From Planctomycetota bacterium (GTDB lineage Bacteria > Planctomycetota > SZUA-567 > H5-PLA8), in assembly GCA_025355035.1 (NCBI GenBank), contig JANXLS010000220.1, positions 1 through 8,500 of the forward strand: a stretch of 8,500 nucleotides of DNA. Direction: 5' to 3'. The notes beneath the pieces were generated by a model that worked only from the letters and a program-made list of their open reading frames with translations, searched no databases and was not told the DNA's origin. A program made the translations under genes and the position numbers. This document shows, piece after piece, positions 1 to 6,109 of the stretch. Numbering within the stretch: the stretch's first letter is position 1; every line of letters starts with the position of its first letter.

Positions 1-830
1 TCTTCGTACGGAACGATGCGGATGTCCGACGCGCTCCCCAATAACTCCTTCACGCGCCGTGCCAATTGCAAAATCGTGACTTCGTGGTTTGTGCCGATGT
101 TGATGACTTCGCCGCGCGCTTCGGGCGTTTGCATTAATTGCGCCATGGCACCCACGACGTCATGGACGTGGCAGAAGCAGCGTGCTTGATTGCCATCACC
201 GTAGACTGTGATCGGTTTGTTCTCCAATGCCTGACGGACAAACGTCGGCAAGACCATGCCGTAACGACCGGTTTGGCGCGGGCCGACGGTGTTGAACAAA
301 CGTACGATCACAACAGGCAGGCGCGTTTCGCGGAAGTGTGCAAGTGCCAGAAATTCTTCGAGCGCTTTCGCGGATGCATAGGCCCAGCGCTGCTTGTCCG
401 TCGCCCCCATCACGCAATCGCCGTCTTCGCGGAAAGGCAGTTCGGTTGACTTGCCGTACACTTCGCTCGTCGACGTGATCAAGACGGGCTTGCGATAGCG
501 ACTGGCGAGGTTCAGCACGGAGTTTGTACCCTTTACGATTGTCTCGATGGATTGAACGGGACGTTCGAGAATCAGCTTCACGCCGACGGCACTGGCGAGA
601 TGGAAGATCGGGCCGCTCTCGCGAATCGTCTGTTCGAGCAGTGCTTCATTCAGCACCGAACCGATCAGCAGTTTAACGCGCGGATTGTTTTCGAGGTGCG
701 CGATGTTGCGATAGCGCCCGGTCGAAAGGTCGTCGAGCAGCGTGATTTCGTTCGTCGGATTGAACGCCAACAATCGGTCCGCGAGATGTGAGCCGATGAA
801 TCCGGAACCGCCAGTAATCAGATAACGCAA
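1..830 (-). CDS. Extended SDR NAD-dependent sugar-nucleotide epimerase/dehydratase, 3' end cut by window edge
   Basis: Probably acts on a nucleotide-linked sugar (epimerase, dehydratase or UDP-glucuronate decarboxylase type) in the cytoplasm, feeding surface polysaccharide or glycan synthesis; the exact substrate cannot be read from sequence. Visible: an N-terminal Rossmann motif GGSGFIG at residues 7-13, an acidic end of strand 2 (DD 33-34) followed by LSTG, the active-site stretch STSEVYG at 120-126, and the catalytic YxxxK as Y151/K155. Further on come RLFNTVGPRQTG and VYGDGNQ, typical of extended SDRs. About 276 residues are present; the family usually has 310-330, so a short C-terminal part lies outside the window. 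There is no suitable ATG: the start is TTG at 830, placed exactly one residue before the Rossmann strand and preceded at seven bases by AAGGAGA. It is divergent from the dehydrogenase at 999. Confident of the family, unsure of the reaction. Confidence 0.9.
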   Translation of the reverse strand, partial: MRYLITGGSGFIGSHLADRLLAFNPTNEITLLDDLSTGRYRNIAHLENNPRVKLLIGSVLNEALLEQTIRESGPIFHLASAVGVKLILERPVQSIETIVKGTNSVLNLASRYRKPVLITSTSEVYGKSTELPFREDGDCVMGATDKQRWAYASAKALEEFLALAHFRETRLPVVIVRLFNTVGPRQTGRYGMVLPTFVRQALENKPITVYGDGNQARCFCHVHDVVGAMAQLMQTPEARGEVINIGTNHEVTILQLARRVKELLGSASDIRIVPYE

Positions 831-998
831 GCGTGAATCTCCTTATCCAATCAATCATACGAAGGGAACGCCCCAACTGTTGGGCGAAATCCGGAAAGGT
901 GCACGATTGTGATATCCATTTATTCGGATACGATTCGTAAAGAATGTTCTCTCGCAGAGGCAATTACGCAAAGAGCGGCAATACGATAAGGCATTAAT
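831..998. other. Divergent intergenic spacer with possible regulatory dyad
   Basis: This 168-base spacer separates two divergently transcribed genes and must hold the start signals of both. For the plus-strand dehydrogenase a weak candidate promoter is TTGTGA (907-912), 16 bases, TACGAT (929-934), four of six matches in each box. A small inverted repeat TATCC/GGATA (913-917 and 926-930, eight-base loop) sits between the boxes and could be an operator. The last part (about 952-985) resembles the degenerate CGCAGAG/CGCAAAG phrases found between genes in many bacterial genomes. A ribosome binding site, AAGG, is followed by ATG at 999. All of this is pattern reading without experimental support. 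Confidence 0.35.
838..844 (-). promoter_or_regulatory. Ribosome binding site that fixes the TTG start of the SDR gene
   Basis: On the minus strand AAGGAGA lies seven bases before TTG at 830. This near-consensus Shine-Dalgarno, together with the Rossmann motif beginning right after it (RYLITGGSGFIG), decides for a TTG start where no ATG is available. A TATGAT hexamer (854-859, minus) could be a -10 box with a very short leader, but no matching -35 is visible, so no promoter is called. Confidence 0.6.
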
Positions 999-1985
999 AT
1001 GAAACCTCGGATTGCGATTTTGGATTGGGCGGCGGCGCATTTGGGCGATCCGGAAGCGACCGTGGAGCGTGCGGTCATCGGCGACGCGGCGGATGTGACG
1101 ACATACTATTGCAACAGCGACGCCGATTTTACGGATGCGATTGTCGACTCCGACGCGCTGATCGTGTGGCACAATTGCCCGATCGGCGCGGCGGGAATTG
1201 AACGCCTGCGAAAATGCCGCGCGTTGATTCGCAACGGCGTCGGTTTCGACAGCGTCGATATTCACGCCGCTGCGCGCTGCGGAATTCCGGTGTGCAACGT
1301 TCCGGACTATGGCACGGAAGAAGTCGCCGATCATGCAATCGCGTTGGCGCTCGTTTTGGTGCGGCAGCTTTTTCCGCTGGATGTTGAAGCCAAGAAACTC
1401 GGCTGGACGATTCCGACTCCGGAGAAGATGCGACGGTTGAGTTCGTTGAAATTCGGCGTGATCGGCCTGGGACGCATCGGTACAGCAACGGCACTCCGCG
1501 CGAAAGCGCTGGGATTCAACGTCAGCTTCTTCGATCCGAATCTTCAGAATGGCGTTCACAAAGCGATCGGAATCCGGCGCGAACGAACGTTGGATGAACT
1601 GTTGAAATTGTCGGACGTGGTCTCGGTACATTGTCCACTGAATGCGGAGACGCGGCATTTGATCGCCGAGCGCGAGTTGGCGCTGATGAAGCCGAGCGCG
1701 TACCTCGTTAACACCGCGCGGGGTGGGGTGGTGAAGAAGACAGCGATTCTGGCTGCGTTGCGCGAGGGACGATTGGCCGGTGCGGGATTGGATGTCATCG
1801 AAGACGAACCGCTGAAAACCGCTGAAGAAGCCGCGACACCGAACCTGATCGCGACGTGCCACGCGGCATTTTACAGCGTCGAATCAAAGCTCGAAATGCG
1901 CGCGTCGTCGGCTCGAATCGCGCGCGCGGCGGTGTTGGGCGAGGCGTTGGAGAATGTCGTAAATGGGATCCGGAAAGAGCGATGA
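999..1985 (+). CDS. D-isomer-specific 2-hydroxyacid dehydrogenase, CtBP-like
   Basis: Cytoplasmic NAD-dependent oxidoreductase interconverting a D-2-hydroxy acid and a 2-keto acid; the substrate is unknown. At 328 residues it has the usual family length. The N-terminal half is the catalytic flavodoxin-like lobe (about 1-105), with conserved NGVGFDSVD at 79-87. The coenzyme domain (about 106-290) carries GLGRIG at 156-161 and an acidic D179 (FFDP) that favours NAD over NADP. Catalytic residues are all present: R241 in NTARGG, E270 in DVIEDEPL and H288 in CHAAFYS. The HAAFYS-xES ending is typical of the C-terminal-binding-protein branch of this family rather than of classic phosphoglycerate dehydrogenase (SerA); there is no ACT domain. 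The ATG at 999 follows an AAGG at suitable distance. Its TGA overlaps the start of the downstream acetyltransferase, so the two are probably cotranscribed and translationally coupled. Family certain, substrate not. Confidence 0.93.
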   Translation: MKPRIAILDWAAAHLGDPEATVERAVIGDAADVTTYYCNSDADFTDAIVDSDALIVWHNCPIGAAGIERLRKCRALIRNGVGFDSVDIHAAARCGIPVCNVPDYGTEEVADHAIALALVLVRQLFPLDVEAKKLGWTIPTPEKMRRLSSLKFGVIGLGRIGTATALRAKALGFNVSFFDPNLQNGVHKAIGIRRERTLDELLKLSDVVSVHCPLNAETRHLIAERELALMKPSAYLVNTARGGVVKKTAILAALREGRLAGAGLDVIEDEPLKTAEEAATPNLIATCHAAFYSVESKLEMRASSARIARAAVLGEALENVVNGIRKER

Positions 1986-2425
1986 CAATCATTCATGACG
2001 AGTACGAGTTGGTTGACGGCATTGAACGCGTCGATTTTGATTGCGTGCATCCGTGGCTCGCGAACACCTATTGGACTCCTGGCATTTCGCGCGAAAAGGT
2101 TGTGCGCGCGGCGAAGCATTCGGCACTCGTCATCAGCGCGTTGACGCGCGAGGGCAAGCAGGCGTCGTTCGGACGGATCGTTTCGGACAAGACGCGCTTC
2201 GCTTATTTGACGGACTTCATCGTTGGCGAGGAGCATCGCGGAAAAGGGTTGGGGCAGGCGATGGTACGGTTTGCCTTGGAGCATCCCGAGTTTTCGACGG
2301 TAACGAATTGGTGTTTGATGACACTGGACGCTCACGGCGTGTATGAAAAAATGGGTTTCAAACCGATCACGGAACCGGAGTGTAAAACGGACCGCTGGAT
2401 GGCGCTGATTCGAAAACCATCGTGA
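1982..2425 (+). CDS. GNAT family N-acetyltransferase
   Basis: Acetyl-CoA-dependent N-acetyltransferase of 147 residues, soluble, acceptor unknown. The acetyl-CoA binding loop of motif A is RGKGLG (86-91), preceded by the strand LTDFIV (76-81). The C-terminal part has the usual HGVYEKMGF segment in which the tyrosine often acts as general acid. The overall pattern (an N-terminal WLANTYWTPGISREKV, then FGRIVSD and YLTDFIVGEEHRGKGLG) is that of a widespread uncharacterised bacterial GNAT subgroup. The reading frame is open upstream to 1856, but that extension is out-of-frame dehydrogenase sequence. The ATG at 1982 has GGAAAGAG just before it and forms an ATGA overlap with the dehydrogenase stop. 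The coupling suggests that it acts in the same pathway as the dehydrogenase, for example on an amino product, but that is inference. It converges on apbE with four bases between the stops. Confidence 0.9.
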   Translation: MTIIHDEYELVDGIERVDFDCVHPWLANTYWTPGISREKVVRAAKHSALVISALTREGKQASFGRIVSDKTRFAYLTDFIVGEEHRGKGLGQAMVRFALEHPEFSTVTNWCLMTLDAHGVYEKMGFKPITEPECKTDRWMALIRKPS

Positions 2426-2443
2426 AGCGCTATTTTGTTTTCG
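2411..2443. repeat. Inverted repeat spanning the convergent stop junction
   Basis: CGAAAAC (2411-2417) pairs with GTTTTCG (2437-2443) around a 19-base loop that contains both stop codons of the converging GNAT and apbE genes. It is symmetric enough to act from both sides, but the stem is AT-rich and there is no strong T-run, so it would be a weak bidirectional terminator at best. No other terminator is visible at this junction. Confidence 0.25.
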
Positions 2444-3434
2444 GCACGTCTTTCCATGATTTCGATTCAAAGTATTTGATCGCACCATTTTCCTCGATGG
2501 CGATGAAAACCGCCGTGCCGGGAAGGGAGTCGATGACGTCGACGGCGGCTTCAACGCCGAGAATTCCGGATTTCGCGAGCGCATCGGAGGTCGTGCAATC
2601 GGGAGCAACGAGCGTCACGCTGCTGCGGCCCTCCATCGCTTTGCCCGTCTTCGGATCGACGATGTGCGAGTAGCGTTTCCCGTTTTTGTCGAGATGTTGT
2701 TCTGCGTCGCCAGACGTGGAAACTCCTGCATTTTTCAACAGCAGGCGCAGGGGTTCTTTCTGATTTTCGTCGAGTGGCCTGACATCAATCGTCCAGCCTG
2801 CTTTGCCGGGCGGTGGATCGCCGACACCCACATCGCCCCCTCCGACGACAAGCGCGTTCGGGAAGCCTTTTTTCTTCAGCAGCAGCAATGCCTGATCGAC
2901 GGCGTAGCCTTTCGCAATCCCGCCCAAATCAAGTTTCATCCCCGGACGTGCGAGTCGAACGGTGCGCTCTTTTTCGTCCAGAATCACGTTGGACATCCCA
3001 ACACATTCTTTCGCTTTAGCCAAATCGGCCGGATCAGGAAGTTTATTTTCCGCCCGTGCTTTTCGCCACAGGTGAACGACCGGGCCGACCGTCACATCGA
3101 ACGCTCCGCATGTGTTTTTGTTGAACGTTGCGGCGCGTAAGAGCAGGTTGAAGATGTCGTCGCTAACTTTAACCGCCGACCCGCCCGCCCCGGCACAGAG
3201 TCGCATGAGTTCACTGTTCTCGTTGTAGTCCGTCATCATCGCGTCAAGTTGCTCGATCCGATCGAACGCGCCGCGAGCGGCCCTGGTGGCGTCGGATTCA
3301 TTCTTCGCGAACAACACCACGCGAAACGTCGTACCCATGCAGGGCAAGTTGAAAGCGAAGCGCTGGAATTCGGATTCTGCCGCCGAGGCTGTGATTGCCA
3401 AAGCGGCTAAAGTCATCGAAAAAATGCGAATCAT
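2430..3434 (-). CDS. apbE: Secreted FAD:protein FMN transferase (ApbE family)
   Basis: Transfers FMN from FAD to a threonine or serine of a target flavoprotein, Mg-dependent, usually in the periplasm. The 334-residue protein begins with a Sec-type signal peptide: a short basic start, hydrophobic 4-16, likely cleavage after ASA at 16-18, and no lipobox cysteine. Family motifs in order: MGTTF 33-37, DYNENSEL 69-76, FDVTVGP 112-118, DLGGIAKG 169-176, GGGD 198-201 followed by GDPPPGKAGW, STSGDAEQ 239-246 and YSHIVDPKTG 255-264. Near the end is SDALAKSG: D284 fits the metal ligand, but residue 288, usually Thr in the DALxT motif, is Lys. This may be a subfamily variant or may weaken metal binding. 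The start ATG follows AGGA by six bases, and a small membrane protein gene ends 12 bases upstream, so the two form one unit. No NqrB/NqrC, RnfG or FMN-binding domain target lies in the window. Family certain. Confidence 0.93.
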   Translation of the reverse strand: MIRIFSMTLAALAITASAAESEFQRFAFNLPCMGTTFRVVLFAKNESDATRAARGAFDRIEQLDAMMTDYNENSELMRLCAGAGGSAVKVSDDIFNLLLRAATFNKNTCGAFDVTVGPVVHLWRKARAENKLPDPADLAKAKECVGMSNVILDEKERTVRLARPGMKLDLGGIAKGYAVDQALLLLKKKGFPNALVVGGGDVGVGDPPPGKAGWTIDVRPLDENQKEPLRLLLKNAGVSTSGDAEQHLDKNGKRYSHIVDPKTGKAMEGRSSVTLVAPDCTTSDALAKSGILGVEAAVDVIDSLPGTAVFIAIEENGAIKYFESKSWKDVPKTK

Positions 3435-3446
3435 GAATGATCCTGT

Positions 3447-3671
3447 TCACACGTCAATTTTCTTGTCAGGCCTGATGTAATTAAGATACCACATGACGCA
3501 AAACAGGAGGAATTGGCCCAGCACAAAATGGAGTTGGATGACAAAAATACACGCTGCTGAGACGGCGACACTGGCGGCGCTCCAAATAAGGCCGGAGCGT
3601 CGCTCCATAGACGCAATACGGAAGAACAGGATCGCGCAGAGTATGACGACGACGGGAGTGGTGGCGCTCAT
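3447..3671 (-). CDS. Small integral membrane protein upstream of apbE
   Basis: I do not recognise a family. The 74-residue product is mostly hydrophobic: a first membrane segment about 6-20, a charged turn MERRSG (22-27), then a long hydrophobic stretch 28-65 that could be two helices forming a hairpin, and a basic tail RPDKKIDV. The positive-inside rule would place the ERR turn and the tail in the cytoplasm. Reasons to believe it is real: an in-frame TAA four codons before the ATG fixes the start, AAGGGA lies about six bases before it, and the gene ends 12 bases before apbE on the same strand, in a region otherwise free of genes. A role with ApbE, such as a membrane partner or flavinylation target, is speculation. 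I see no canonical flavinylation motif, and the few Ser/Thr residues do not suggest one. Confidence 0.65.
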   Translation of the reverse strand: MSATTPVVVILCAILFFRIASMERRSGLIWSAASVAVSAACIFVIQLHFVLGQFLLFCVMWYLNYIRPDKKIDV

Positions 3672-3818
3672 GAGGATCCCTTACGACATTGGAAAAATGA
3701 GCGAGCAAGTGCAACACGCCGAATGCCAGCAGGACCGGTGACTCTTCTTGTGAGCCCTAACCTGGAGAGCACGTGTCATTCAGCAAGCATGATTGTTTTC
3801 GGGTAGGCGACTCGTCGT

Positions 3819-4790
3819 TTACTTCACCGCGACCACCGGCGAATATGCGCCGGTATTCTGGCGTTCTTTGATCGCTGAAATACTCGCCTTGGCTTCGTCC
3901 ATTTTGCGCATGCCTTCCAGCAGCAGATGCATCGTGTTCCCCTCAACCGTGCGGATTTGCGTCGCGGGGCCGGGTTCGAATTGGAACGATCCTTTGCTTA
4001 AATGGAACAGCAAAAACAACGCTTCTGAACCGACGATTTCGTTCAGTTCCGCGTGATGCACTTTGCCATCAACGAAATGAACGTCGCCCGTGCGCACACC
4101 ATCGAAAATCTTCAGTGTTCCAGTCAGACGCAGCGGCTCGATCAAGTTGAGAATCTGGGCGAATTGCAGCGTACCCAGCTTTCCAGAGAAAAGCGCGCTT
4201 TCCAAATTATTCGCTGCAACCGCCAGCATGCCCGAATTCGTTTGTGTCGCAGAAAACCTCCCTGACGGGTCGACGGTTCTGCGTTTTACCGGCTGAATAC
4301 GGGTGGGCGGCGTCGGAACGGCCGTCGCATCAGTTTCTTCGGACTCGTCGAGGTGCTTGGGCTTCGCGGTCGTCGGCACATTGGCCGCGAGCACATTTTT
4401 AACAGCAGACAAAAACTGCGGAGCAGGACACGGCAATGCCAGCCACGCGTCGCGAGCCGTCTCCGGCCAAACGCCTTCGAATTTCGGCGGCATGCAATTG
4501 TCGGTGGTCAGAAACAAATACGGAATTGAAAACGTGTTGCGTGATGTTCGGCACGCTCGAAACAGGGCGAGCGAATCGTGCGTCAAATGTGTGATGTCTT
4601 GAACCACACAGCGCACGCTTCCACTCCGAACAATCTCCCACGCATCCGTCGTGGACTGAGCCGTCAAAACCGTTGCGCCTGCTTTATTCAAAATAGATGC
4701 CAGCGCGCCCAGCGTATTTGCGCTGCGACAGACCAGCAGCACACCCGAATTGGGTGCGCCATCGCTGTCAAATAAACTCGTATCGACCAC
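3819..4790 (-). CDS. Degenerate receiver-like domain fused to PATAN (DUF4388) domain
   Basis: A 323-residue soluble protein, probably a signalling or regulatory adaptor. Residues about 16-135 have the alternating strand/helix pattern of a response-regulator receiver (VLLVCRSANTLGALASILNKAG at the start, D65 where the phospho-acceptor would fall). The acidic pair expected after strand 1 is replaced by CRS, and the lysine-proline motif by LPCP at 119-122, so normal phosphorylation is unlikely. A Thr/Pro-rich linker spans about 136-200. Residues about 203-300 form a clear PATAN/DUF4388 domain: SGKLGTLQFAQILNLIEPL, TGTLKIFDG, GDVHFVDGKVHHAEL, GSEALFLLFHLSKGSFQFEPG and a final LLLEGMRKMDE. PATAN domains occur with receivers, GTPases and c-di-GMP proteins in myxobacteria, Planctomycetes, cyanobacteria and Deinococcus, and bind partners. 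The start is GTG at 4790 with AAGGA eight bases upstream. There is no histidine kinase or output gene nearby. Confidence 0.85.
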   Translation of the reverse strand: MVDTSLFDSDGAPNSGVLLVCRSANTLGALASILNKAGATVLTAQSTTDAWEIVRSGSVRCVVQDITHLTHDSLALFRACRTSRNTFSIPYLFLTTDNCMPPKFEGVWPETARDAWLALPCPAPQFLSAVKNVLAANVPTTAKPKHLDESEETDATAVPTPPTRIQPVKRRTVDPSGRFSATQTNSGMLAVAANNLESALFSGKLGTLQFAQILNLIEPLRLTGTLKIFDGVRTGDVHFVDGKVHHAELNEIVGSEALFLLFHLSKGSFQFEPGPATQIRTVEGNTMHLLLEGMRKMDEAKASISAIKERQNTGAYSPVVAVK

Positions 4791-4827
4791 AACCCCGTCC
4801 TTGTATAAATCGTTATCTGGGCTTCAC

Positions 4828-4843
4828 AGTATCTACATATACT
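4828..4843. repeat. Small inverted repeat upstream of the PATAN gene
   Basis: A perfect five-base dyad AGTAT/ATACT with a six-base loop lies 38 bases upstream of the GTG start of the PATAN gene, in an AT-rich patch of the 138-base spacer before it. It contains TATAGT-like and TATACT-like hexamers, but I could not pair any with a convincing -35. It may be an operator or a chance AT-rich dyad. Confidence 0.25.
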
Positions 4844-4938
4844 ATAAGCTGTAACGCCTCGAATGAATAGAAAAATCCGCGCCGAAATGCACATTGCATA
4901 AAAATCGCACTCATTTTGCGCATTGTTCAGCTTCGTTT

Positions 4939-6012
4939 TCAACTCCGCAAAATCAACGTCTGCTTTTTCGTTGTATCAGAAGCCAGTTGCCCGCACGCGG
5001 CCATCGCATCTTCCCCGCGTGAACGCCGAAGCGTGTTGAACACGCCGAACTCCCGCAACCCGTCGCGAAACGCCGCCAGGCGTTCCGGGCTCGACCGACG
5101 AAACGCGCTCCCCGGATACGGATTGAATTCCAGCAGATTCACTTTTGCCGGCATTCCAACAATCCATTCCGAAAGCCGCCGCGCATCTTCGCGCGAATCG
5201 TTGACGCCATCGAGCAGCAGATATGCGACCGTCACCGACTCCCGATTTCGCCACGGAATGCCCAGCAAAATCTCGCGCAATTCGTTCACGCCGCAGAGCC
5301 GGTTCAGCGGCACGATCCGGCTCCGAACGTCGTCCGTTGTTGCGTGCAGGCTAATGGCCAGCGCACCGACGCCCAGTTCCCAAAACGGTCGAATCCGCGC
5401 ACCGACACCAGCCGTGCTCACCACCAGATGCCGGTTCGCAAATCCCAACCCCGCCACATCCGCCAAAATCCGACACGCGAGGACGACGTTCACTTCATTG
5501 TGTAGCGGCTCGCCCATGCCCATGAACACCAGATTCGAAATCGTTCGACCTGCCGCATCCGGTTCGAGCGCCCACGTTTCATTCGCCAGACGAACTTGCT
5601 CAACGATTTCCCACGCATCGAGATTCCGCATCAACCCCATCGTCGCCGTGTTGCAAAAAGCACACCCCGCCGCGCAACCGACCTGGCTCGAAACACACAG
5701 CGTCACCCGATTCGGCGACGGAATCACCACCGACTCAATTGCATTCCCACCTGAAACAAGTATCCGCAGTTTCAACGTCCCGTCGCTCGCGCGGTGAACA
5801 CAGTCGATCGCCAGCGTTTGAAGCGGCGGCAACGTTTCAAGAAATCGCTTGCACGACGCACTGACTTCCGTCATCGCGTCGATCGTCCGAGCTCCATAAC
5901 GATGCAGCTCCTGAAACACCTGCCGCGCCTGAAACGCGTTAACTCCTCGCGCCGCAAAATAGTCCTGAAGCTCTGGAAGCGGCATTGAATGGAGCGGAGC
6001 GGGCGATTGCAT
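4939..6012 (-). CDS. rlmN: Dual-specificity 23S rRNA A2503 / tRNA A37 C2-methyltransferase (RlmN)
   Basis: Radical-SAM enzyme that methylates C2 of adenosine 2503 in 23S rRNA and adenosine 37 in some tRNAs, supporting translational fidelity. Numbered from the ATG at 6012 (357 residues), the 4Fe-4S motif CAAGCAFC gives C113, C117 and C120. The cysteine seven residues before it, C106 in TLCVSSQVGC, corresponds to E. coli Cys118, and C340 in RGEDAMAACGQL to Cys355, the covalent-intermediate cysteine; the 118-125-129-132 spacing of E. coli is kept exactly. Also present are MGMGEPL, STAGV and ISLHA, which are typical of RlmN. An open frame extends to a GTG at 6057, but the added 15 residues are poorly conserved in character and fall partly in a repeat-like intergenic phrase, so the ATG with AGG nearby is preferred. 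It lies downstream of thyX on the same strand with a 97-base gap; co-transcription is possible. Confidence 0.93.
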   Translation of the reverse strand: MQSPAPLHSMPLPELQDYFAARGVNAFQARQVFQELHRYGARTIDAMTEVSASCKRFLETLPPLQTLAIDCVHRASDGTLKLRILVSGGNAIESVVIPSPNRVTLCVSSQVGCAAGCAFCNTATMGLMRNLDAWEIVEQVRLANETWALEPDAAGRTISNLVFMGMGEPLHNEVNVVLACRILADVAGLGFANRHLVVSTAGVGARIRPFWELGVGALAISLHATTDDVRSRIVPLNRLCGVNELREILLGIPWRNRESVTVAYLLLDGVNDSREDARRLSEWIVGMPAKVNLLEFNPYPGSAFRRSSPERLAAFRDGLREFGVFNTLRRSRGEDAMAACGQLASDTTKKQTLILRS

Positions 6013-6054
6013 GTGGAGCCTGTTTCGAAATAAATCGATTCTAAAAAACGCATT

Positions 6055-6095
6055 CACTCACGGACGCCAAGAACCGCGAAGTCGCGAAAAAGGCG
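6055..6095. repeat. Degenerate roughly 9-base-phased CGCGAAG intergenic phrase
   Basis: Between rlmN and thyX the plus strand reads CACGGA, CGCCAAG (6065), CGCGAAG (6075) and CGCGAAA (6083), spaced by 8-10 bases. This matches the style of the 'CACGGAG..CACGAAG..CACGAAG' short quasi-periodic phrases scattered between genes in many environmental bacteria. On the minus strand it can fold as a CGCGA/TCGCG hairpin with a two-base centre, followed on that strand by no T-run, so it is not a typical terminator. Confidence 0.4.
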
Positions 6096-6109
6096 TTGAG
6101 CTCCGCGCA

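Noticed and set aside
855..1862. Long open frame (335 codons) on the minus strand
   Set aside because: It lies antisense to the clearly conserved dehydrogenase, its product is Arg/Gln-rich without domains, and it is explained by the codon bias of the real gene.
1856..1981. Upstream extension of the GNAT gene by 42 residues
   Set aside because: The extension is Arg/Gly-rich out-of-frame dehydrogenase sequence; ATG at 1982 has a ribosome binding site and fits the family length.
1871..2608. Open frame of 245 codons on the minus strand
   Set aside because: Antisense to the GNAT gene and out of frame with apbE; no recognisable domain.
4916..5797. Long open frame (293 codons) on the plus strand, Ser/Arg/Thr-rich
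   Set aside because: Antisense shadow of rlmN, which has every catalytic cysteine; low-complexity translation.
6013..6057. GTG start of rlmN at 6057
   Set aside because: It would add 15 unconserved residues beginning inside the repeat-like phrase; ATG at 6012 fits the family better. The choice is not certain.
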